Assembly: GCA_002104985.1 (NCBI GenBank)
Contig: MCGO01000354.1
Location: 1 to 27,752, forward strand
DNA: 27,752 nt
Direction of reading: 5' to 3'
DNA from: Rhizoclosmatium globosum
Taxonomy: Eukaryota; Chytridiomycota; Chytridiomycetes; Chytridiales; Chytriomycetaceae
Shown: positions 7,705 through 19,000 of the stretch, one piece after another
How positions within the stretch are numbered: position 1 is the first letter of the stretch
Layout of the letters: every line of letters begins with the position of its first letter
Position numbers and translations under genes: made by a program
Notes under the pieces: model-generated
What the model was told of the DNA's origin: nothing
The model's database searches: none
The model's input: the letters and a program-made list of their open reading frames with translations, nothing else

Positions 7705-9809
7705 ATATTGTAACGTTCCACTTTGAATTGAAGTTGATGGCCCCCTTGGGTGCCGAGTTGCTTTTGGACACCCAACTCTTGAAGAATTTCTGCAAGTTCG
7801 CTGCCAGTGTGTTCACTAATTGGGTCTAGTCGCCATTTTCTGTTTGTATGAGGGTGAATTCGGTCAACCCACTTCATAAAGAATTTTACGCGGTCATATA
7901 GTTCTGTTCTGCTTTTAAAGAGGTAGATGAATTTCATAGCTGTAGCAGCGCATACAATAATAATGGCTCCAACATTCCCATAAATGTCTGGGCGTTTGGC
8001 ATAGACTGCATCGGCAGTGAACACTTCTGCAGGTTTGTAGAAGTGTGTTCCATCATGTCCAGTGTAGGGATACCTGCGCATTTTTCCTTTAATGCAGTGA
8101 GTACAAGTTTCGGTGCGGCAGGGACAGGTGGAATCCATTGGGGCTTTCGCAATATCCATATTTCTTACTACTTTAGAGGATGCAATAATAGTTTCAAGGT
8201 TTGCATGATTTGCACGGAGATGCCAACGTTGGGCTGTAACTTTTGACTTTGGGATTTGATTAAGTGCAATATTGGCTGAGGCAGTTGTTAAATCTATAAT
8301 AGTGGTGCATAGACAGTTGGGTTCTAATTTGTTGGGGTGAGAGTATGCCTGATCAATGGAAGTGTTAAGTTGACAACTCACATCATGTGAGTTGTCGAGC
8401 TCCACCCCCGCGCTGTCTGTGCGTGATACAACTGGAGTTGTCACTGCAACAGGGGTTTCGCTCACAACTCTCGATTCCGGAGCACAACTCCCGGAAACAC
8501 CTTTTTGCGGATTTTCGATAGGAGCTGGCAATTGATCTTGATTGGTCTTGGGGGTTGATGCTGCTTGGGCGTAGCTGCGTTTTGGTGGGGTTGTTGGTGT
8601 TTGTGGCTGGACAGATACTTGTTGGAGTGGTTGGAGTGGGGGCACAGTCATTTCTGAGTCTTCTTCATCACTGTCACAGTCGAGAGGGAGTGGACAAAGT
8701 GGAGAGTAGATGGTAGGGGAAACTTTATTGGCTTCGTTTCTTTGCTTCATATCCGCTTGCTTCTTTTGGAACTTTGCAATTTTGAATGGGTTACAAGGGG
8801 GCAGGTGTCCGTAGCAACCGTTTTCAGGGCATTTTGGGCAATCTACACCTGCTGCGACAAATCCACAGGTTTCCGATCCACACTTCGCGCAGGGAGTCTT
8901 CTTGTAAGTGCGAGAGGTCGATGGCGTTTGAGTTTGGTTGGCATTGGGAGCTTTTGGCGGAGCAGGATCGTCATACTTTTGGGTGGAGTTGGCAGTGCGC
9001 TTGGATGGTCGCACACCTCCTGGCCACTTGGTAATGAGTCCATGGAGGTAGTCGTCAGATCTAGTTTCCTTGCGTTGGATCGAAGAGCCTTTGTAGATAT
9101 CGAATAGGTCTCGGAAGTATGTCTTGATTTGGTGAAGTCCAAGTTCACCAGTGAGGGGGTCTGGGCCAAACTTTGTCACATGTTCTTGATTTTCCAAGGT
9201 GAATCCGTTGCAAACTTTGCTGTAGATGGTTTCGTTGGGAGTGAACAAGTTGTGGCCTTCCATTGTGATGATAAGAGTTTCAGCGCGATCGATGTAATCG
9301 TGGCAGGTTTCGTGGTTGAGTTGGGCGAGTGCTTCAAATTCCTGGCGAAGATGTTTGTGGATGGCTTCTGGTTGGACATTGATATAATCAAGGATTTTGA
9401 TGTAGGCATCGTGGGCACTGGTGGAGTTGATGATCTTGTCATGGATTTGCTTATCCACAGAGGCAAGAAAGACTGCAGTGAGTGCTGCATCCACGTGATT
9501 GTTTGCAAGCTTGCAGTCTCTCAAATCGCGCTTTTCGCTGGGAGTGGGAGTGGCATTGGGGTCCATTTGAAATTCAGTGATGGATGGGTGATGGAAGCCA
9601 AATTCAGCATGATCCCAGAACTCCTCGCACTCCACTAAGTTTGAAGTCGATTTGATCCATTGTCCTGTAGTAGCATGGCGTTCCTTGGGGATAAGGGTGA
9701 AGAAACCCTTAATTGGTTTGATGGTGTTGGCAGCCTTGATAGCAGCAGATCTCCAGGAAGGGAACTGCTGACGGGCATTGTTCTTTGTGAGCAGAAAGGT
9801 TTGGCTCAT
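7503..9809 (-). CDS. gag-pol: Element 1 Gag fused to N-terminal half of integrase
   Basis: The ATG at 9809 lies 73 bp downstream of the 5' LTR on the coding strand. Residues 1-300 look like a copia-type capsid with no strong motif. Residues 307-339 form a Cys-rich zinc-binding segment in which C-x2-C-x4-C occurs twice (C307, C310, C315; C324, C327, C332), followed by H335 and C339. This differs from the usual CX2CX4HX4C knuckle. Repeat R covers about 428-491. Integrase follows without a protease: HHCC motif (H530, H535, C569, C572), first catalytic Asp600, then HTGSE at 667-671 where DNGxE is expected, and the VERYN segment with Glu698. After residue 701 (about 7707) this frame stops making sense, and the integrase continues in the next ORF. 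The last 65 or so residues are out-of-frame readthrough. Confidence 0.88.
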   Translation of the reverse strand: MSQTFLLTKNNARQQFPSWRSAAIKAANTIKPIKGFFTLIPKERHATTGQWIKSTSNLVECEEFWDHAEFGFHHPSITEFQMDPNATPTPSEKRDLRDCKLANNHVDAALTAVFLASVDKQIHDKIINSTSAHDAYIKILDYINVQPEAIHKHLRQEFEALAQLNHETCHDYIDRAETLIITMEGHNLFTPNETIYSKVCNGFTLENQEHVTKFGPDPLTGELGLHQIKTYFRDLFDIYKGSSIQRKETRSDDYLHGLITKWPGGVRPSKRTANSTQKYDDPAPPKAPNANQTQTPSTSRTYKKTPCAKCGSETCGFVAAGVDCPKCPENGCYGHLPPCNPFKIAKFQKKQADMKQRNEANKVSPTIYSPLCPLPLDCDSDEEDSEMTVPPLQPLQQVSVQPQTPTTPPKRSYAQAASTPKTNQDQLPAPIENPQKGVSGSCAPESRVVSETPVAVTTPVVSRTDSAGVELDNSHDVSCQLNTSIDQAYSHPNKLEPNCLCTTIIDLTTASANIALNQIPKSKVTAQRWHLRANHANLETIIASSKVVRNMDIAKAPMDSTCPCRTETCTHCIKGKMRRYPYTGHDGTHFYKPAEVFTADAVYAKRPDIYGNVGAIIIVCAATAMKFIYLFKSRTELYDRVKFFMKWVDRIHPHTNRKWRLDPISEHTGSELAEILQELGVQKQLGTQGGHQLQFKVERYNILPLTKFDQQSVPQKLQMASGDGLYSTQGIMTTDFSQNQQTIIQSPLLNNGSTIPQTAQTGGQDFAL
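8337..8527. repeat. Repeat R, copy 1, between gag and integrase
   Basis: This is the partner of 6473-6663 (two mismatches seen in 191 bp). It occupies the position where the protease is normally encoded. The palindrome is at 8372-8396 and a smaller one at 8428-8441. The motif ACAACTC or its complement recurs several times within the unit. Confidence 0.95.
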
Positions 9810-9869
9810 TCGTTCTCAGGTTTGGTTGGCAGGCTGTTGCTTTCAAGTTGTGTTGTGGTTTTGGGGCTA

Positions 9870-9882
9870 GAGACGCTTAATC
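9870..9882 (-). other. Candidate primer-binding site, tRNA-Lys(CUU) anticodon-arm-like
   Basis: The 13 bases adjoining the inner end of the 5' LTR read GAGACGCTTAATC on the plus strand, i.e. in tRNA sense. This equals the anticodon arm of a eukaryotic tRNA-Lys(CUU) (GAGACTCTTAATC, recalled from family knowledge) except at the U33 position. The match stops at tRNA nucleotide 40, where the LTR begins. It suggests priming by a 5' half-tRNA, not by a tRNA 3' CCA end. The canonical TGGTATCAGAGC site is absent here. Confidence 0.45.
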
Positions 9883-10087
9883 TAAAGGAGCGCGTAGGTG
9901 TGAGCGATGGTATCACAACAGCGCGAGTTTCAAAGAGCGAAAGATGTTTATTACCTAAAGGAGCGCGTAGGTGTGAGCGATGGTATCACAACAGCGCGAG
10001 TTTCAAAGAGCGAAAGATAAAGAAAAATCCGTTCCTTCCACCCTCATATATTCACTATTAAATTGATGGGATTGATTTCGGTTTATA
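9883..10087 (-). repeat. Element 1, 5' LTR (coding-strand sense)
   Basis: This is identical by eye to 3925-4129, including the 63-bp internal duplication and AATAAA at 9947-9952. It would drive element transcription leftwards. A possible TATA-like AATATATGA lies in its AT-rich first 67 bp. The candidate primer site abuts it at 9882, leaving a short leader to the gag ATG. Confidence 0.93.
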
Positions 10088-10092
10088 CCAGA
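10088..10092. other. Target-site duplication CCAGA, right of element 1
   Basis: This is the partner of 3920-3924. It joins the right LTR end (TTTATA) to the satellite sequence CCAGAAACACACTAG. Confidence 0.85.
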
Positions 10093-13000
10093 AACACACT
10101 AGAACATATTGCTGATGTAGCAAACCCAGAAAGAAAGGGTTTCAGAGGTCTCTCGGCAGAGGCAGAGGCACTTGCTACCACAACAACAGAGGCCTCCAGC
10201 CCCCTGTGAGCTCAAATCTGCATCCACGCAACTTGTATGTCACAAACACATATGCCCCACCACATTGGTGCTGTGTCTGGGGCCACAAGCAGTTGTTATG
10301 GGGTCCTCAGTCACCTATGAAAACTGAGTGAAAAGACTGCTGTTTCAACCTCTGCCGCAACCAAATCTGTGCAGAAACACACTAGAACATATTGCCTGAT
10401 GTAGCAAACCCAGAAAGAAAGGGTTTCAGAGGTCTCTCGGCAGAGGCAGAGGCACTTGCTACCACAACAACAGAGGCCTCCAGCCCCTGTGAGCTCAAAT
10501 CTGCATCCACGCAACTTGTATGTCACCAAACACATATGCCCCACCACATTGGTGCTGTGTCTGGGGCCACAAGCAGTTGTTATGGGTCCTCAGTCACCTA
10601 TGAAAACTGAGTGAAAAGACTGCTGTTTCAACCTCTGCCGCAACCAAATCTGTGCCAGAAACACACTAGAACATATTGCCTGATGTAGCAAACCCAGAAA
10701 GAAAGGGTTTCAGAGGTCTCTCGGCAGAGGCAGAGGCACTTGCTACCACAACAACAGAGGCCTCCAGCCCCCTGTGAGCTCAAATCTGCATCCACGCAAC
10801 TTGTATGTCACCAAACACATATGCCCCACCACATTGGTGCTGTGTCTGGGGCCACAAGCAGTTGTTATGGGGTCCTCAGTCACCTATGAAAACTGAGTGA
10901 AAAGACTGCTGTTTCAACCTCTGCCGCAACCAAATCTGTGCCAGAAACACACTAGAACATATTGCCTGATGTAGCAAACCCAGAAAGAAAGGGTTTCAGA
11001 GGTCTCTCGGCAGAGGCAGAGGCACTTGCTACCACAACAACAGAGGCCTCCAGCCCCCTGTGAGCTCAAATCTGCATCCACGCAACTTGTATGTCACCAA
11101 ACACATATGCCCCACCACATTGGTGCTGTGTCTGGGGCCACAAGCAGTTGTTATGGGGTCCTCAGTCACCTATGAAAACTGAGTGAAAAGACTGCTGTTT
11201 CAACCTCTGCCGCAACCAAATCTGTGCCAGAAACACACTAGAACATATTGCCTGATGTAGCAAACCCAGAAAGAAAGGGTTTCAGAGGTCTCTCGGCAGA
11301 GGCAGAGGCACTTGCTACCACAACAACAGAGGCCTCCAGCCCCTGTGAGCTCAAATCTGCATCCACGCAACTTGTATGTCACCAAACACATATGCCCCAC
11401 CACATTGGTGCTGTGTCTGGGGCCACAAGCAGTTGTTATGGGGTCCTCAGTCACCTATGAAAACTGAGTGAAAAGACTGCTGTTTCAACCTCTGCCGCAA
11501 CCAAATCTGTGCCAGAAACACACTAGAACATATTGCCTGATGTAGCAAACCCAGAAAGAAAGGGTTTCAGAGGTCTCTCGGCAGAGGCAGAGGCACTTGC
11601 TACCACAACAACAGAGGCCTCCAGCCCCCTGTGAGCTCAAATCTGCATCCACGCAACTTGTATGTCACCAAACACATATGCCCCACCACATTGGTGCTGT
11701 GTCTGGGGCCACAAGCAGTTGTTATGGGGTCCTCAGTCACCTATGAAAACTGAGTGAAAAGACTGCTGTTTCAACCTCTGCCGCAACCAAATCTGTGCCA
11801 GAAACACACTAGAACATATTGCCTGATGTAGCAAACCCAGAAAGAAAGGGTTTCAGAGGTCTCTCGGCAGAGGCAGAGGCACTTGCTACCACAACAACAG
11901 AGGCCTCCAGCCCCCTGTGAGCTCAAATCTGCATCCACGCAACTTGTATGTCACCAAACACATATGCCCCACCACATTGGTGCTGTGTCTGGGGCCACAA
12001 GCAGTTGTTATGGGGTCCTCAGTCACCTATGAAAACTGAGTGAAAAGACTGCTGTTTCAACCTCTGCCGCAACCAAATCTGTGCCAGAAACACACTAGAA
12101 CATATTGCCTGATGTAGCAAACCCAGAAAGAAAGGGTTTCAGAGGTCTCTCGGCAGAGGCAGAGGCACTTGCTACCACAACAACAGAGGCCTCCAGCCCC
12201 CTGTGAGCTCAAATCTGCATCCACGCAACTTGTATGTCACCAAACACATATGCCCCACCACATTGGTGCTGTGTCTGGGGCCACAAGCAGTTGTTATGGG
12301 GTCCTCAGTCACCTATGAAAACTGAGTGAAAAGACTGCTGTTTCAACCTCTGCCGCAACCAAATCTGTGCCAGAAACACACTAGAACATATTGCCTGATG
12401 TAGCAAACCCAGAAAGAAAGGGTTTCAGAGGTCTCTCGGCAGAGGCAGAGGCACTTGCTACCACAACAACAGAGGCCTCCAGCCCCCTGTGAGCTCAAAT
12501 CTGCATCCACGCAACTTGTATGTCACCAAACACATATGCCCCACCACATTGGTGCTGTGTCTGGGGCCACAAGCAGTTGTTATGGGGTCCTCAGTCACCT
12601 ATGAAAACTGAGTGAAAAGACTGCTGTTTCAACCTCTGCCGCAACCAAATCTGTGCCAGAAACACACTAGAACATATTGCCTGATGTAGCAAACCCAGAA
12701 AGAAAGGGTTTCAGAGGTCTCTCGGCAGAGGCAGAGGCACTTGCTACCACAACAACAGAGGCCTCCAGCCCCCTGTGAGCTCAAATCTGCATCCACGCAA
12801 CTTGTATGTCACCAAACACATATGCCCCACCACATTGGTGCTGTGTCTGGGGCCACAAGCAGTTGTTATGGGGTCCTCAGTCACCTATGAAAACTGAGTG
12901 AAAAGACTGCTGTTTCAACCTCTGCCGCAACCAAATCTGTGCCAGAAACACACTAGAACATATTGCCTGATGTAGCAAACCCAGAAAGAAAGGGTTTCAG

Positions 13001-16000
13001 AGGTCTCTCGGCAGAGGCAGAGGCACTTGCTACCACAACAACAGAGGCCTCCAGCCCCCTGTGAGCTCAAATCTGCATCCACGCAACTTGTATGTCACCA
13101 AACACATATGCCCCACCACATTGGTGCTGTGTCTGGGGCCACAAGCAGTTGTTATGGGGTCCTCAGTCACCTATGAAAACTGAGTGAAAAGACTGCTGTT
13201 TCAACCTCTGCCGCAACCAAATCTGTGCCAGAAACACACTAGAACATATTGCCTGATGTAGCAAACCCAGAAAGAAAGGGTTTCAGAGGTCTCTCGGCAG
13301 AGGCAGAGGCACTTGCTACCACAACAACAGAGGCCTCCAGCCCCCTGTGAGCTCAAATCTGCATCCACGCAACTTGTATGTCACCAAACACATATGCCCC
13401 ACCACATTGGTGCTGTGTCTGGGGCCACAAGCAGTTGTTATGGGGTCCTCAGTCACCTATGAAAACTGAGTGAAAAGACTGCTGTTTCAACCTCTGCCGC
13501 AACCAAATCTGTGCCAGAAACACACTAGAACATATTGCCTGATGTAGCAAACCCAGAAAGAAAGGGTTTCAGAGGTCTCTCGGCAGAGGCAGAGGCACTT
13601 GCTACCACAACAACAGAGGCCTCCAGCCCCCTGTGAGCTCAAATCTGCATCCACGCAACTTGTATGTCACCAAACACATATGCCCCACCACATTGGTGCT
13701 GTGTCTGGGGCCACAAGCAGTTGTTATGGGGTCCTCAGTCACCTATGAAAACTGAGTGAAAAGACTGCTGTTTCAACCTCTGCCGCAACCAAATCTGTGC
13801 CAGAAACACACTAGAACATATTGCCTGATGTAGCAAACCCAGAAAGAAAGGGTTTCAGAGGTCTCTCGGCAGAGGCAGAGGCACTTGCTACCACAACAAC
13901 AGAGGCCTCCAGCCCCCTGTGAGCTCAAATCTGCATCCACGCAACTTGTATGTCACCAAACACATATGCCCCACCACATTGGTGCTGTGTCTGGGGCCAC
14001 AAGCAGTTGTTATGGGGTCCTCAGTCACCTATGAAAACTGAGTGAAAAGACTGCTGTTTCAACCTCTGCCGCAACCAAATCTGTGCCAGAAACACACTAG
14101 AACATATTGCCTGATGTAGCAAACCCAGAAAGAAAGGGTTTCAGAGGTCTCTCGGCAGAGGCAGAGGCACTTGCTACCACAACAACAGAGGCCTCCAGCC
14201 CCCTGTGAGCTCAAATCTGCATCCACGCAACTTGTATGTCACCAAACACATATGCCCCACCACATTGGTGCTGTGTCTGGGGCCACAAGCAGTTGTTATG
14301 GGGTCCTCAGTCACCTATGAAAACTGAGTGAAAAGACTGCTGTTTCAACCTCTGCCGCAACCAAATCTGTGCCAGAAACACACTAGAACATATTGCCTGA
14401 TGTAGCAAACCCAGAAAGAAAGGGTTTCAGAGGTCTCTCGGCAGAGGCAGAGGCACTTGCTACCACAACAACAGAGGCCTCCAGCCCCCTGTGAGCTCAA
14501 ATCTGCATCCACGCAACTTGTATGTCACCAAACACATATGCCCCACCACATTGGTGCTGTGTCTGGGGCCACAAGCAGTTGTTATGGGGTCCTCAGTCAC
14601 CTATGAAAACTGAGTGAAAAGACTGCTGTTTCAACCTCTGCCGCAACCAAATCTGTGCCAGAAACACACTAGAACATATTGCCTGATGTAGCAAACCCAG
14701 AAAGAAAGGGTTTCAGAGGTCTCTCGGCAGAGGCAGAGGCACTTGCTACCACAACAACAGAGGCCTCCAGCCCCCTGTGAGCTCAAATCTGCATCCACGC
14801 AACTTGTATGTCACCAAACACATATGCCCCACCACATTGGTGCTGTGTCTGGGGCCACAAGCAGTTGTTATGGGGTCCTCAGTCACCTATGAAAACTGAG
14901 TGAAAAGACTGCTGTTTCAACCTCTGCCGCAACCAAATCTGTGCCAGAAACACACTAGAACATATTGCCTGATGTAGCAAACCCAGAAAGAAAGGGTTTC
15001 AGAGGTCTCTCGGCAGAGGCAGAGGCACTTGCTACCACAACAACAGAGGCCTCCAGCCCCTGTGAGCTCAAATCTGCATCCACGCAACTTGTATGTCACC
15101 AAACACATATGCCCCACCACATTGGTGCTGTGTCTGGGGCCACAAGCAGTTGTTATGGGGTCCTCAGTCACCTATGAAAACTGAGTGAAAAGACTGCTGT
15201 TTCAACCTCTGCCGCAACCAAATCTGTGCCAGAAACACACTAGAACATATTGCCTGATGTAGCAAACCCAGAAAGAAAGGGTTTCAGAGGTCTCTCGGCA
15301 GAGGCAGAGGCACTTGCTACCACAACAACAGAGGCCTCCAGCCCCCTGTGAGCTCAAATCTGCATCCACGCAACTTGTATGTCACCAAACACATATGCCC
15401 CACCACATTGGTGCTGTGTCTGGGGCCACAAGCAGTTGTTATGGGGTCCTCAGTCACCTATGAAAACTGAGTGAAAAGACTGCTGTTTCAACCTCTGCCG
15501 CAACCAAATCTGTGCCAGAAACACACTAGAACATATTGCCTGATGTAGCAAACCCAGAAAGAAAGGGTTTCAGAGGTCTCTCGGCAGAGGCAGAGGCACT
15601 TGCTACCACAACAACAGAGGCCTCCAGCCCCCTGTGAGCTCAAATCTGCATCCACGCAACTTGTATGTCACCAAACACATATGCCCCACCACATTGGTGC
15701 TGTGTCTGGGGCCACAAGCAGTTGTTATGGGGTCCTCAGTCACCTATGAAAACTGAGTGAAAAGACTGCTGTTTCAACCTCTGCCGCAACCAAATCTGTG
15801 CCAGAAACACACTAGAACATATTGCCTGATGTAGCAAACCCAGAAAGAAAGGGTTTCAGAGGTCTCTCGGCAGAGGCAGAGGCACTTGCTACCACAACAA
15901 CAGAGGCCTCCAGCCCCCTGTGAGCTCAAATCTGCATCCACGCAACTTGTATGTCACCAAACACATATGCCCCACCACATTGGTGCTGTGTCTGGGGCCA

Positions 16001-19000
16001 CAAGCAGTTGTTATGGGGTCCTCAGTCACCTATGAAAACTGAGTGAAAAGACTGCTGTTTCAACCTCTGCCGCAACCAAATCTGTGCCAGAAACACACTA
16101 GAACATATTGCCTGATGTAGCAAACCCAGAAAGAAAGGGTTTCAGAGGTCTCTCGGCAGAGGCAGAGGCACTTGCTACCACAACAACAGAGGCCTCCAGC
16201 CCCCTGTGAGCTCAAATCTGCATCCACGCAACTTGTATGTCACCAAACACATATGCCCCACCACATTGGTGCTGTGTCTGGGGCCACAAGCAGTTGTTAT
16301 GGGGTCCTCAGTCACCTATGAAAACTGAGTGAAAAGACTGCTGTTTCAACCTCTGCCGCAACCAAATCTGTGCCAGAAACACACTAGAACATATTGCCTG
16401 ATGTAGCAAACCCAGAAAGAAAGGGTTTCAGAGGTCTCTCGGCAGAGGCAGAGGCACTTGCTACCACAACAACAGAGGCCTCCAGCCCCCTGTGAGCTCA
16501 AATCTGCATCCACGCAACTTGTATGTCACCAAACACATATGCCCCACCACATTGGTGCTGTGTCTGGGGCCACAAGCAGTTGTTATGGGGTCCTCAGTCA
16601 CCTATGAAAACTGAGTGAAAAGACTGCTGTTTCAACCTCTGCCGCAACCAAATCTGTGCCAGAAACACACTAGAACATATTGCCTGATGTAGCAAACCCA
16701 GAAAGAAAGGGTTTCAGAGGTCTCTCGGCAGAGGCAGAGGCACTTGCTACCACAACAACAGAGGCCTCCAGCCCCCTGTGAGCTCAAATCTGCATCCACG
16801 CAACTTGTATGTCACCAAACACATATGCCCCACCACATTGGTGCTGTGTCTGGGGCCACAAGCAGTTGTTATGGGGTCCTCAGTCACCTATGAAAACTGA
16901 GTGAAAAGACTGCTGTTTCAACCTCTGCCGCAACCAAATCTGTGCCAGAAACACACTAGAACATATTGCCTGATGTAGCAAACCCAGAAAGAAAGGGTTT
17001 CAGAGGTCTCTCGGCAGAGGCAGAGGCACTTGCTACCACAACAACAGAGGCCTCCAGCCCCCTGTGAGCTCAAATCTGCATCCACGCAACTTGTATGTCA
17101 CCAAACACATATGCCCCACCACATTGGTGCTGTGTCTGGGGCCACAAGCAGTTGTTATGGGGTCCTCAGTCACCTATGAAAACTGAGTGAAAAGACTGCT
17201 GTTTCAACCTCTGCCGCAACCAAATCTGTGCCAGAAACACACTAGAACATATTGCCTGATGTAGCAAACCCAGAAAGAAAGGGTTTCAGAGGTCTCTCGG
17301 CAGAGGCAGAGGCACTTGCTACCACAACAACAGAGGCCTCCAGCCCCCTGTGAGCTCAAATCTGCATCCACGCAACTTGTATGTCACCAAACACATATGC
17401 CCCACCACATTGGTGCTGTGTCTGGGGCCACAAGCAGTTGTTATGGGGTCCTCAGTCACCTATGAAAACTGAGTGAAAAGACTGCTGTTTCAACCTCTGC
17501 CGCAACCAAATCTGTGCCAGAAACACACTAGAACATATTGCCTGATGTAGCAAACCCAGAAAGAAAGGGTTTCAGAGGTCTCTCGGCAGAGGCAGAGGCA
17601 CTTGCTACCACAACAACAGAGGCCTCCAGCCCCCTGTGAGCTCAAATCTGCATCCACGCAACTTGTATGTCACCAAACACATATGCCCCACCACATTGGT
17701 GCTGTGTCTGGGCCACAAGCAGTTGTTATGGGGTCCTCAGTCACCTATGAAAACTGAGTGAAAAGACTGCTGTTTCAACCTCTGCCGCAACCAAATCTGT
17801 GCCAGAAACACACTAGAACATATTGCCTGATGTAGCAAACCCAGAAAGAAAGGGTTTCAGAGGTCTCTCGGCAGAGGCAGAGGCACTTGCTACCACAACA
17901 ACAGAGGCCTCCAGCCCCCTGTGAGCTCAAATCTGCATCCACGCAACTTGTATGTCACCAAACACATATGCCCCACCACATTGGTGCTGTGTCTGGGGCC
18001 ACAAGCAGTTGTTATGGGGTCCTCAGTCACCTATGAAAACTGAGTGAAAAGACTGCTGTTTCAACCTCTGCCGCAACCAAATCTGTGCCAGAAACACACT
18101 AGAACATATTGCCTGATGTAGCAAACCCAGAAAGAAAGGGTTTCAGAGGTCTCTCGGCAGAGGCAGAGGCACTTGCTACCACAACAACAGAGGCCTCCAG
18201 CCCCCTGTGAGCTCAAATCTGCATCCACGCAACTTGTATGTCACCAAACACATATGCCCCACCACATTGGTGCTGTGTCTGGGGCCACAAGCAGTTGTTA
18301 TGGGGTCCTCAGTCACCTATGAAAACTGAGTGAAAAGACTGCTGTTTCAACCTCTGCCGCAACCAAATCTGTGCCAGAAACACACTAGAACATATTGCCT
18401 GATGTAGCAAACCCAGAAAGAAAGGGTTTCAGAGGTCTCTCGGCAGAGGCAGAGGCACTTGCTACCACAACAACAGAGGCCTCCAGCCCCCTGTGAGCTC
18501 AAATCTGCATCCACGCAACTTGTATGTCACCAAACACATATGCCCCACCACATTGGTGCTGTGTCTGGGGCCACAAGCAGTTGTTATGGGGTCCTCAGTC
18601 ACCTATGAAAACTGAGTGAAAAGACTGCTGTTTCAACCTCTGCCGCAACCAAATCTGTGCCAGAAACACACTAGAACATATTGCCTGATGTAGCAAACCC
18701 AGAAAGAAAGGGTTTCAGAGGTCTCTCGGCAGAGGCAGAGGCACTTGCTACCACAACAACAGAGGCCTCCAGCCCCCTGTGAGCTCAAATCTGCATCCAC
18801 GCAACTTGTATGTCACCAAACACATATGCCCCACCACATTGGTGCTGTGTCTGGGGCCACAAGCAGTTGTTATGGGGTCCTCAGTCACCTATGAAAACTG
18901 AGTGAAAAGACTGCTGTTTCAACCTCTGCCGCAACCAAATCTGTGCCAGAAACACACTAGAACATATTGCCTGATGTAGCAAACCCAGAAAGAAAGGGTT

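Larger units (their letters stand above)
3925..10087 (-). mobile_element. Ty1/copia LTR retrotransposon 1, rearranged domain order
   Basis: This is a complete insertion of 6163 bp with identical 205-bp direct LTRs (3925-4129 and 9883-10087), flanked by CCAGA at 3920-3924 and 10088-10092. Removing the element and one CCAGA restores a normal satellite monomer. The coding strand is minus. In coding order it holds 5' LTR, primer site, gag with a Cys-rich domain, repeat R, integrase, linker, repeat R, protease, reverse transcriptase and RNase H, then 3' LTR. RT directly followed by RNase H, with integrase upstream, makes it copia rather than gypsy type. The protease position is abnormal. Two frame breaks (near 7704 and near 6780) and a doubtful integrase active site suggest this copy is not autonomous, unless the shifts are consensus errors. 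Confidence 0.95.

Noticed and set aside
9129..9638. 169-codon plus-strand ORF
   Set aside because: It is a shadow of gag in element 1.
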